The notes under the pieces are model-generated. The model had not been told where the DNA came from. It worked only from the letters and a program-made list of their open reading frames with translations, and did not search any database. 64,000 nucleotides of DNA from assembly GCA_025331125.1 (NCBI GenBank), contig JAOALB010000166.1:1-64000 (forward strand), read 5' to 3'. Shown piece after piece: positions 36,370 to 45,923 of this stretch (the stretch's first letter is position 1; every line of letters starts with the position of its first letter). Made by a program: the position numbers and the translations under genes. Origin of the DNA: Mycogone perniciosa (taxonomy: Eukaryota > Ascomycota > Sordariomycetes > Hypocreales > Hypocreaceae).

Positions 36370-37995
36370 ATGGGCGACGCGAACCATCACACGCGATCGT
36401 CCCCCGAAGAAAACTCAGATGTCGGCACTAAGGCTGCGGCGCGACCTCGGCTGAAGAACGGCAACATGAACGGGCCGCTGTACATGCAGACATCTGGCAA
36501 CAGAGTCGTCCTCGTCCGCCGGTTGAAGCGCAAGGAGGAGGGCACTTGGAAGCACCTTGCTCGCTGGTTTATCGAGAATCAAGTTGGTACGTGTTGGCAT
36601 GTCTTTACGCCTTGGACCTCTGCTGACAGCATCTTATGAAATAGGCCTCTCCTTCAACCTCCTCGCCCTCATCTTCTTGTCCCACGCCTGTATCCCGAAA
36701 GCGAGAACGCACACTGCCAAATTCTTCCACCTGTCGTACTACAATGCGAGGACGGGCAAGTATGGCTCTGGCTTTGAGGATGCGTACCTGATTGCTTTTT
36801 TCATCGTGCTCTTCACCGGCCTTCGGGCTGCCACCATGGAATACGTGCTGGCACCGCTCGGCAAGCTCAAGGGCATCTGCAAGCGAAAGGAACTGACCCG
36901 ATTCAGTGAGCAGGCCTGGTTGCTCGTCTACTATGGCATTTTCTGGCCCCTTGGCGTGGTGTGTACTCCATGCAGCTCAACCTGTTGCTTCAAATAGAGG
37001 TTCTCTCGTAGCTAACCTTTGGGCTTAGTACATCTACTGCTCGTCGCCTGCCTATTTGAACATGAGGGAACTGTGGACCGATTGGCCAAATCGCGAGATT
37101 AGTGGTCTTCTGAAGTGGTATATCCTTGCCCAGTGGGCGTTCTGGCTGCAGCAGATCGTGGTCATCAACATTGAGGAGCGCCGCAAGGATCATTGGCAGA
37201 TGTTCAGCCACCACATCATCACCACGGCTCTTATTTCTTCTTGCTACTGCTACCACCACACCCGCGTCGGGAGCTTCATTCTGGTCATCATGGACGTGGT
37301 GGATTTGTTCCTCCCTGTGAGTTTTTTTTTGGGCATATCCTAGGTTTACTTCCATCTGTTACTAACATTTCCGTAAGGCTGCCAAGTGTTTGAAGTACTG
37401 TGGCTACAAGGCCCTGTGTGACTTGGCCTTTGTGCTTTTCATGGTGTCGTGGTTTGTGGCTCGTCACGTCATTTATATCATGGTCTGCTGGTCAATTTAT
37501 GCGCACACACCCGAAATCATGCCTGTGGGATGTTTTATGGGATCTACTAATGCAATGGTCGGCCCGCTTGAGCCTCCCTCCGGGTTTATGTATCTGATCG
37601 AGCCGTTCTTCAGCTCTACCGGGCGCGTTTGCTACAACGAGACTGTCAAATGGGCCTTCCTCACCCCACTGCTTCTTCTCCAGGCCATTACCGTTTTCTG
37701 GTTTACCATGATCGTCCGCGTCGCCATCAAGGTCATTCGTGGAGACGGTGCTGAAGACTCCCGGAGTGACGATGAGGGCGAGGGCGGTGAAGAAGATGAG
37801 GAGGAAGACGAATACATCTACGAGGAGGCGCAGCCGCTTGAGGAGGAAGTCGGTGTTGAGGATCTGGATCTCAAGAACTGGGAGCGCAGATCGGGCGTCA
37901 AGAGGCCAGGTGCTTCCAGCGGCGTTAGCTTGCCAGGCCACAGTGACCGCAAGGAACTGCTCGGGCGTATCGGTTGCGAAAAACAGGTTGATTAA
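36370..37995 (+). CDS. Ceramide synthase (Lag1/Lac1, TLC domain)
   Basis: Four exons: 36370-36586, 36645-36958, 37029-37316, 37378-37995; 478 aa. The polytopic TLC domain starts near residue 140. The Lag1 motif is clear: DHWQMFSHHIITTALI followed by GSFILVIMDVVDLFLP, with the two catalytic histidines in SHH. The N-terminus is Asn/Ser/Arg-rich, and the C-terminal tail after the last span is very acidic (EGGEEDEEEDEYIYEE). The enzyme joins acyl-CoA to sphingoid bases in the ER. Filamentous fungi usually have two paralogues (LagA and BarA in Aspergillus) for different sphingolipid branches; I cannot say which this is. The last intron has a textbook TACTAAC branch point. Confidence 0.93.
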
Positions 37996-38466
37996 ATGCC
38001 TGCCGGTGTCGACTGAGGACAGGTCCCTATCATTGGGACGATGGCGTTGAGGAGTTTGTGCCACCTTTTTGCTTCGTTTATCTGTTTATGTTGGTTGGAG
38101 CCGGGATGTTACTTCATATCTGCCTACGGGAGGATTTGGTAGGCAAGCTCTTACTGCGGCATGAACGTGCAAAAGACACTCTAGACCGCCTTAACATGCA
38201 TTGATTGAGACAGAGTTGATACACGTTGATTGTGTACATACAGTGAGGAGTCAAGTATATGAATTCTGGACTTGGGGGAGATTAGATTATGAGACGTTGA
38301 AAATATACCAAACTGCGGGCTGCTTTATATCGGGCATAATACTACCTGTCTGTAATTATGATTGCTGTGGTAGACAAGTGACAGATCGTATGACCGGCCT
38401 TGACATGCTCAAAGAGAGATACTACCTGAAGAATCGACATGAGTGACAGTAATTACACGATGCAAT
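37996..38466. other. Convergent 3' region
   Basis: 470 bp lie between the ceramide synthase gene and the acyl-CoA synthetase gene, which end toward each other. No feature beyond probable 3' UTRs is seen. Confidence 0.55.
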
Positions 38467-40593
38467 TCATGACCCCTGATCCAGAATCTTCTTGGCCACA
38501 TCCCTCAGCTTGAACTTCTGAATCTTGCCACTCGCCGTCTTGGGATATTCGTCTACCCAAAACACATGCTTCGGTACCAAATGACTCGACAACTTCGTCC
38601 GCACCCACGTCCTCACATCCTCCTTGGTCAATATCTCCTCCACTGACTCACCCCCCTGCTTCGCCTCCCCCGTCGTCCACCCCTTGCGAGGAATCACAAA
38701 CGCAGTGACTGCTTCGCCCAGACGCTCGTCCGGCACACCCACCACGCTGACTTCTTGCACGCCGGGGAGTTGGAACAGGCAGTTCTCTACTTCCAGCGGG
38801 TGGATGTTCTCGCCGCCGCGGATGATGAGGTCTTTGATGCGGCCGGTGATTTGCACGTATCCGTCGGCGTCCATTTCTGCCTCGTCGCCCGAGTACATCC
38901 ACACGCGGCCGTCGGACTCTTCGATGCGGACCTCGGCTGTGCGCGCGGGATCGTCGAAGTAGCCCTTCATGACGAGGTATCCTGATGTGGCGAGTTCGCC
39001 AGGGGTGTTGAGCGGGACGGTTTGGCTTGGGTCGGTGGGGGAGACGATCTTGATGGTGGTGTGAGGCATGGGAGTGCCGACGGAGGAGGTGCGTTTTTCG
39101 AAGGGGCCGGAGGGTCGGGTCATGCAACTGACGGGGCTGGTTTCGGTCATGCCGTAGCAGATGACGAGGTCCTCAAGGCCCAGGCGTTGGTAGATCTTGC
39201 GCATGAGGGATTCGGGGACGCTGCTCCCTGCGACGATGCCCTTCTTCAAGTGCTGGGGGGCGCGGTCCACGGCGCCGTTGTCCAGGGCCTCGAAGATGGA
39301 TACGAGCATGGTGCTCACGCCGTAGAGACCTGTGGCTTGGTGGTCGACGCACATCTTTACCGTGGCGACGGGGTCAAAGGCCGGGCTGGGGAACATGATG
39401 GCTGCGCCGGTGGTGGCGGTGGCCATGTAGCCCAACACGGAGCCGAAGCAGTGGAAGAGAGGAGGTGGGACGACGATTCGGTCCGAGGGGTCGAGGCCCA
39501 TGCGGTTGGCGATGAGGATGCCGTTGTTGAGGATGGAGGTGTGGGCGAGCATGGCGGCTTTGGGGAGCGATGTGGTGCCAGAGGTGAATTGGATGTTGAT
39601 GGTATCAGAAGGGTCGAGGGGTGAGTCTGGTTTGATGGGTCGGTCTGAGCCTTCGAGGAGGAGTTGGTAGGGGGTGAGGGCTTGACATTCCTCAAGCTCG
39701 AAGTCCACGGAAGGGTGGCTCGGTCTGTTGTCCACGACAATGACCCTTTTCAGTGTGGGAACAGTCTCGCTTTGGATCTTGCTGCTCTTCAGATCCCCGG
39801 TGACCTTCTCCAGCAGCATCTTGTTACTCCTGCCCTGGCCAGGACGGTAAGCCGAATCCGTCACGGCACCGATGACCAACACCTCAGCACCAAGATGGCT
39901 CAAAGCCGACTCGACCTGCTGGGCGTTGAAGCTTGGGTTGAGCGGCACGAGGATGGCTCCCAGCTTGAAGACGGCGTACGTCAGGGCGGCAAACTCGGGT
40001 CCATTGCCGAGCGAGATGGCAACGCGATCGCCCTTGCGGACGCCGAGGGAGGAGAGAGAGGATGCGAGGCGATTGGAAGTGAGATCGAGGGCATTATAGG
40101 TGAGTGCCGTTTCGAGAGCAGTAGGGGATGGCGAGCGGGCGATGACGGCGGGACGGTCGCCGTGTTTGGAGACGACAGAGGCGAAGTGCTGGGGGATTGT
40201 GCCTGTGAAGAGGGCTGGCTGTGATCTTGTTAGTTGTGATCTGTGATATGGTAAGGATAGGATGAATCGTGTGGTGTAAGCTATCACACCACATCATATG
40301 AGAACTCTCACAAGTTTACTCAGATGAAACGCAAGGTGAACTTAACACAACGCTTCACAAGACACTCGTCCTGACCAAGAAGCACATGTTCCCTCTTCAC
40401 GGCAGCCATCTATACAGAACTTCGAATGACGTACCTCTGTCGGTCCTTGCCTTATACTCAAGCCCTCGGTCCCCAGATATCTCCTCTGAGCAGCAGCTAA
40501 TCCCCCACGCAAACAATTCAATCTCGCTCTCACTCCAACAGCAGCTCTTGGTGCCGCAGCCACCACTAAAGCTCCGCGCCGTAGATGCATCAT
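38467..40593 (-). CDS. Acyl-CoA synthetase (AMP-binding), probably mitochondrial
   Basis: Two exons: 40593-40435 and 40218-38467; 636 aa. ANL-superfamily motifs are all present: P-loop FTSGTTSLPKAA, YGMTETSPVSC, the hinge YSGDEAEMDADGYVQITGR, GGENIHPLEVEN and the C-terminal lysine motif YPKTASGKIQKFKLR. The enzyme activates a carboxylic acid as acyl-AMP and then forms the CoA thioester; the substrate is likely a medium- or long-chain fatty acid but is not shown. Exon 1 (53 codons) is separated by a 216-nt intron and encodes an Arg/Ala-rich, acid-poor leader (MMHLRRGALVVAAAPRAAV, later QRRYLGTEG) typical of a mitochondrial presequence. Without exon 1 the frame would have to start inside the core domain or read through the intron. 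No PTS1 is present. Confidence 0.85.
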
Positions 40594-42041
40594 TTCCGCC
40601 CCCTCACTCAGCCAACCTCGGTCAATTCGCCTTTGCAAGTCAGAGCCAAAAGAGCCGTCTGAAAAAAAGACTACTCGTAGTGTTTAAAAACATAAAACGC
40701 TCACCACCTTATGAGATGTTGTAAGCAAAACAAAAATGAGGAGAAATAAAAACCACTGGCAAAAGGAGTTATGTTCAGTGCTGTTGTGCTCTGTAGGAGT
40801 GAAGGGACGGATGACGGAGGGGTCCCGCAATGGGCCGCAAGTGCTCCGTCCACTATACTGGACCTGGAAATCCGAGTATGTAATAACATGTTTCGATGCA
40901 ACCCCGCGAAACAGCGGAAGATGATTCTGTGAAAAGCGTAGATCAGTTGAGTTAATGGGGGTTTTCCCGTACGCAGGCAATTATTTATGCTTTGTAAATT
41001 GAGCATGTCCTAAGTCTTGGGCGACTCTGAGAAGATTACGCCCAAGGAGGCTCTAGCCGATGGTCGAAAACAAGGGCGAATGAAGGGATACATTCTGCCC
41101 ATCGGACCTAACAAAACTTCATATCAACGTCTTCTGGATTGTAGAGAACATCAAGATCGGGCAGGCGGTGGACGATTGGGAGAAGGATCCCTGCGATAAC
41201 TTGTGACAGATCTGACTCGCATAACTGCAAGGTTCCATCTTATTGTTTTCAGAGACAAAATGATCTGGCAATGCGTTGCTAACTTGCATGATGCATATTG
41301 ACACGTATAGAGGGACAGAGGAATTACCTATACCTGTTTGTTATTGTGTTTTTGGTTGGAATGATCCGATGTATGTTGAATTGAATGACTGGGCCGAGAG
41401 TCCCAACGACCCAAATAATCACCTCATATTCTGCCGAGTTTTACTAACTCTTCTACATATATTGACTCCATGTCACCCTGCGAATACGTGTGATAAAAAT
41501 GCAACGTTGAACAGCGACCCTTCGGAAGTTTCCTGATTCAAGCTAGCTGGAAATCTTCATGCAGCTCCTCTTAATTCAGCTTTATCCCCGGGTTCCACCA
41601 CCTGTCTTGGCATCAACTCAGCAGAAGGCTCTACGAGTATAATAGCTTGGGCCTAATTATAAAAAAATATCACTGGCGATCAAAGTGTTGAACTACTATT
41701 AGGTTACGTTATAATTCAGTTCTCTCCCTTCGGAGTATGCCTTATTATACATGTATGGAGGAGAGTAGTTCCTCGGTAAGCATAACAAGACTTCATTAAG
41801 CCAGCTCCCAAGGAGGATAGTTCGCGGCAGCTTGCAATACTAGTGTCCGTCATCCCCGAGTTTATAGAGTAGAAGCTATCTAGCTCTTACGCCTTCCAAA
41901 CTAGCTCAGCGCTTAATCGAGGATCCACGGCTCGGAAGCGAAGATTCCTTGCGCGAAGGATTTCAGCTCCAGGTCAGTTGGTCGGTTCCCCCAGGTGCCA
42001 ACCGATTGGCTGTGTAGCTATACTGATTAACCCCATCGCAG
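40594..42041. other. Intergenic region; possible lost 5' part of the SGNH esterase
   Basis: Most of it shows nothing recognisable. At 41559-41639 an ATG opens a short frame with a signal-peptide-like start (MQLLLIQL, later VLASTQQKALRV) followed by two stops. This could be exon 1 or a decayed 5' end of the esterase gene that follows. Confidence 0.45.
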
Positions 42042-43139
42042 GGTCGTAATGCAGACTTCACTTGGCGATATCGCCTCTGGGAATGGCTCAACTCCAATGG
42101 CGCATCCGTGGAATTCGTCGGCCCCTACACGGGCACCGTTCAACAAGAGTCAAGAAAGCCTCCCACGCTGCCTCTATCCCAAGAAGACACAAAAACGACG
42201 CCAGTCGAACCGCTGCTGGTGCGCCAACTCGGAGGCTACAACCGTGGTATTCCATCCATCTCGCCCTTTTTCGATGCCGGTCGAAGCCACTTTGCCGCGT
42301 GGGGACGCCAAATTGCCCAGGACATGGACCTCATCGAGGGTATGGTTGCCCGATATAAGCCGGACTATCTTCTAGTAGAGCTTGGCTTCAATGATCTTGG
42401 CTGGTTTGCTAGTGATGCCTTTGGAACGCTGCAGAACATGGCGACTTTTATAAAAAATGCCCGGGCGGCGAAACCAGACATCGCCTTTGCTATTGCCAAT
42501 ATCCCGCAGAGATCATTCATCGGTGGCCGTGAGGATTTGATCACCAAGACTGATGCGTACAACGGAGCACTGCCCAGTCTCCTCAAGCATATGTCGACAG
42601 CAGAATCGCCTATCCGCCTAGTCCAGGTCCGCGAGACCTATGACTGTATGTCTCCAATTAGCCTTGACACTTCTTCTGTCGAATTACTGACCCGGGACAC
42701 AGGCCATCCCGAAGGATGTCCCGCAGGCTCCGACGGCCTACACCCCAACGCCCTGGGCGAATTCCAAATCGCAAAGGCCTTCGCAGACACCCTCTCCCGA
42801 GGATTCAACTGGGCCGGCGCTCCCTTCAGCATCCCTAGCAGCATCCCCGTACGAGCATGCACCACGCCGACCAACGTAGTGGCCAAGCCAACCAGCTGCG
42901 GCGTGACAGTGGGTTGGGACAACGTCGAGGGCGCGTACGAGTACATCCTGCATTTTGGCTTCGATGGAGGCGCCATGACCAAGTTTCCCGTTACTGGACC
43001 TATGTACACGACTGGCCGGATTGTTGCTGGTATAAGCTGGCATTACCAAGTCCAGGCTGTCTGCTCGGATGTTCTCTCGGATATGAGTGAGCACGTGTCG
43101 GTAAAGGTGGACCTCAACTGCGTACCATCCGATGGGTAG
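42042..43139 (+). CDS. SGNH/GDSL-type esterase with C-terminal FN3-like domain, 5' end unresolved
   Basis: Exons as visible: 42042-42645 and 42703-43139, following a CATCGCAG acceptor; 346 codons without a start Met. The frame begins FTWRYRLWEWLNSNGASVEF and contains block III (LLVELGFNDLGW), AIANIPQRSFIGGRED, and the Asp-His block (SDGLHPNALGEFQIAKAF), then a fibronectin-like tail (TSCGVTVGWDNVEGAYEYIL). These match secreted fungal SGNH esterases. Block I, which carries the nucleophilic serine, is not found upstream. A candidate first exon at 41559-41636 joins in frame (donor GTATAA, 405-nt intron) but would supply only a signal peptide. The gene is therefore either broken or has an exon I could not find. 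The internal 57-nt intron is in frame and stop-free. Confidence 0.65.
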   Translation, partial: GRNADFTWRYRLWEWLNSNGASVEFVGPYTGTVQQESRKPPTLPLSQEDTKTTPVEPLLVRQLGGYNRGIPSISPFFDAGRSHFAAWGRQIAQDMDLIEGMVARYKPDYLLVELGFNDLGWFASDAFGTLQNMATFIKNARAAKPDIAFAIANIPQRSFIGGREDLITKTDAYNGALPSLLKHMSTAESPIRLVQVRETYDCMSPISLDTSSVELLTRDTGHPEGCPAGSDGLHPNALGEFQIAKAFADTLSRGFNWAGAPFSIPSSIPVRACTTPTNVVAKPTSCGVTVGWDNVEGAYEYILHFGFDGGAMTKFPVTGPMYTTGRIVAGISWHYQVQAVCSDVLSDMSEHVSVKVDLNCVPSDG

Positions 43140-44281
43140 TCACCGACTACTTATTGCTGACGTCCAAAGCCGTTACGCCGTGAGTGAGGTCCCTCTTGCA
43201 GTACTCCTTCGTTGCTCTTCATTCTGTGACAATGGAGACAGACGCAATTCTCAGACGGGAGCATGAGACAAGCACAGGCCCAGGCAGGTCGCCTCGAGTA
43301 GGAAGTATGTGGATTTACTGGAGCAACCAACCCTGCCGTATCATCCGAAGAGTCGACCGCCAGCACCAAACAAACGCAGGAGATAATATTCCAAGCCCCT
43401 GCTCAACAAGTTCGGGAATCCTACAATCACCACTCCTGAGCCAAGCGCATAACGACCACAAGAGAGTAACCAGGGTTCCATACCATCCTTAGTGATGTTG
43501 AAGCAAAAGGCAGCGTTGGGTATGAACTATCAGCAAGGTTAACATCTTTGATTAAGCCCCCCTTGTGGATAGAACTATGTAATATTGACAGACAAGACCA
43601 ATATCATGTCATGACCGTGTGATCCAGGACCGAGGGGGAGACGAGAGGAGATGGCAGTTACACAGAAACCTCGCCTTCTAGATCTGCCCTAGTGGTAGGT
43701 AGCTGAGCCAAATCTAACATCTGTGAGCCAAGCTCACAATCTAGCAACACTTCTCCAATCATGACCATGACCATCTCTTCTGCGTATCACCCGAATGGGC
43801 CATGCCTCACACAAGCCCACATGAAAAGCTCCATTGCCATCAACTGTATTATGTTGTGAGCTGTGTGTGCTTGCAATTTGCATCGTCATGCCAGAAACGA
43901 GAGAGAAATAGAACATATAATAAAGCAAACAAAACAAAGAGGAAGAAAAGTTCGCCTCGAAACTCCCTGGCATCTATCCCAAAGCCAAAATACATGAGTC
44001 TAATCACCCGATGCCGATGCGTGTGCTTTTTGTGGCCCCCTTGCTCTCTCCCATGAGAATGAATGTGGCACCGCCAGCCAGCAAGACCGAAAAAAACAAA
44101 TCAGGAACAAGATGCGATGAAAACGGAAACCAGCCCAAGCATGAGCGGTCTCGGAAAGAAAAGGACCGCAACGAGAAAAGAGAAGAAAAGAAAATAGCAA
44201 GGTATATATACAGTTTCGGGTATCGGAATTCTCTTCAGGGGGTAAGGCATTAAGGGTCGGGTGCCTGTTTCATGATTTTCA
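43140..44281. other. Convergent 3' region
   Basis: About 1.1 kb lie between the SGNH esterase and the GT32 gene, which end toward each other. A/G-rich stretches near 43900-44200; no supported gene. Confidence 0.5.
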
Positions 44282-45469
44282 TTACTCATGTCCAAGCTCC
44301 TCCTGCTGCTCGCCAATGTGTCGCTCGCTTTCAGGTTTCCACGTGCCTGTGTATGCAACGTTAGTTATCTCATTCTGATCCCATGATGAGGTTGACCCAG
44401 CCTTACCTTCAAAGTCGTGCTTTACAAAAGCCATGGGGTCATCATAGTCCTTGGCGCCCATCTGTCCGACACCAGGCGAGAAGCTCGTGATGGGCAGCAC
44501 CACGACATCTCCAACACGCTTGCTTTTCTCCATACCGGTGAAGTTGCGGTAATCAATCTTGCCCTTGCTGTTCTTCATATCGAAATAGCGTTCGTCGTTG
44601 AAGTAGTCCATGATGGTGTCGGTCCACACGGCTGGGCCAGTGAGGTCCACGACATCATTATACCTGAGGCCGGAAAGCTTGCCCGAGCGCTTGAGGGTGA
44701 GCGTCTTGTTGGTAATTCGGGCGATGATTTCGCGCAGAACCGGATGGCCGGGTTTGCTCTGAATGGTCCATTGGCAGAACTGGATGCGGCGGCTGTACCA
44801 TTCTTCCCAATCTGGCCGGTCAGGGTCGGCCTCAATGCCAATGACTAGACCGATCGTTTCGCGGGGGATTTGCGAGGGCACCCACTCCAGGGCACTGCGG
44901 ATGGCGTAGGTATCAATGTCGGAGTAGATTCCTCCTCGGGCGTAGAGAATCAGGTAACGGAAGAGGTCGGCTTTCAGGACGGGCAGTGGAAGGGCGTGGT
45001 ATGCTTCGAGGACTTCAGGGACGCTGGCATAGAGCAGTCGGAGGAGACTGACGGCGATTTCGTCGGTGATGACCTCGTGGATAAAGCCAGGGTGCTCCAT
45101 GGTCCACGAGGCCTCTTGCTCACGGAAGTCGAAGTTCGTATCAGCGGGGGTATATTTCCACGTCTGCCAGATGTAGGCAGGGAATTTCGATTCGACACCG
45201 TAGGGATATGCGTAGCCGAGCTTATCGTACGTCGACATGTGGGACATGTCCCTCATGGGCTTCTGCACGATAGGGACGCTGAGTGCCTGGCCTGTTCTCG
45301 AGTCGACCGAGCTCCCTTGGCCAGCAGGCGCTGATTGGGCCCCGGCGGCTGCATCCTCGCCATGTGTTGAGCTTGACGAGCTCGCGTCTGAGCTGTGTGA
45401 TCGAGAGATAAGGAAGAAGACGGTGAGGATGAAGGCCGCAGCGGCGAGTGCGCGGCGTGGATTGAGCAT
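44282..45469 (-). CDS. GT32 alpha-1,6-mannosyltransferase (Och1/Hoc1-like)
   Basis: Two exons: 45469-44407 and 44346-44282; 375 aa. It is a type II membrane protein: a short cytosolic start MLNPRRALA, one span (AAAFILTVFFLISRS), a Ser-rich stem, then the GT32 domain. Key motifs are FPAYIWQTWK, LKADLFRYLILYARGGIYSD and the DXD metal site in SDIDTYAI; a C-terminal WKPESERHIGE is typical of Och1 relatives. The family starts or elongates outer-chain mannan on N-glycans in the Golgi using GDP-mannose. The 60-nt intron is a multiple of three without a stop, so the unspliced frame also reads through; splicing restores HDFEGTWKPE. Och1 versus Hoc1 is not decided. Confidence 0.9.
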   Translation of the reverse strand: MLNPRRALAAAAFILTVFFLISRSHSSDASSSSSTHGEDAAAGAQSAPAGQGSSVDSRTGQALSVPIVQKPMRDMSHMSTYDKLGYAYPYGVESKFPAYIWQTWKYTPADTNFDFREQEASWTMEHPGFIHEVITDEIAVSLLRLLYASVPEVLEAYHALPLPVLKADLFRYLILYARGGIYSDIDTYAIRSALEWVPSQIPRETIGLVIGIEADPDRPDWEEWYSRRIQFCQWTIQSKPGHPVLREIIARITNKTLTLKRSGKLSGLRYNDVVDLTGPAVWTDTIMDYFNDERYFDMKNSKGKIDYRNFTGMEKSKRVGDVVVLPITSFSPGVGQMGAKDYDDPMAFVKHDFEGKAGSTSSWDQNEITNVAYTGTWKPESERHIGEQQEELGHE

Positions 45470-45907
45470 TGTGGCCTTTTCTTTGGGCGGGCGATGCTGG
45501 AGGCGAAGGTGAGTGGCACGAGTTCGAAGGCGTTGAAGAAGAGCACCACCACAGCAAGCGAGAGGAACAACCTATAATAAAATCATGGGGGGACTCTTGT
45601 GAAGGAAAAGTGCAACGGGACAGGTGAGCAGAAAAAGAAATGCCGTTTGTCCGGTTCGCAAGGGGTCTGACGGGCGGCAATCTGCGATCTGTACGCCGTA
45701 GCTTCGCTTCAGATTCGTGTCGTGTAAGACAGATAGATTAGGGAGTAGGAGGGCGGAAGAGAGGCGAACGAAGGTGCGTCACAAGGCGGAAAGAAATCTA
45801 GGGCTAAACAATTGAAGAGAAACGAGAAGAGAGACGAGGATATTTGGCTCGTAGGTAATTAGTAGATGACGAAGACGAAGAGAGATTGTTGTGTTATTGT
45901 GTTATTG

Positions 45908-45923
45908 TACGGAGCGCTCCGTA
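45908..45923. repeat. 16-bp palindrome TACGGAGCGCTCCGTA
   Basis: A perfect inverted repeat that differs from the main family only in the centre (GC for TA), so the arms TACGGAG/CTCCGTA are kept as a palindrome. It lies upstream of the GT32 gene. Confidence 0.8.

Noticed and set aside
39022..39624. 200-codon plus-strand frame inside the acyl-CoA synthetase gene
   Set aside because: Antisense shadow of a GC-rich exon, with repetitive Gly/His/Val composition.
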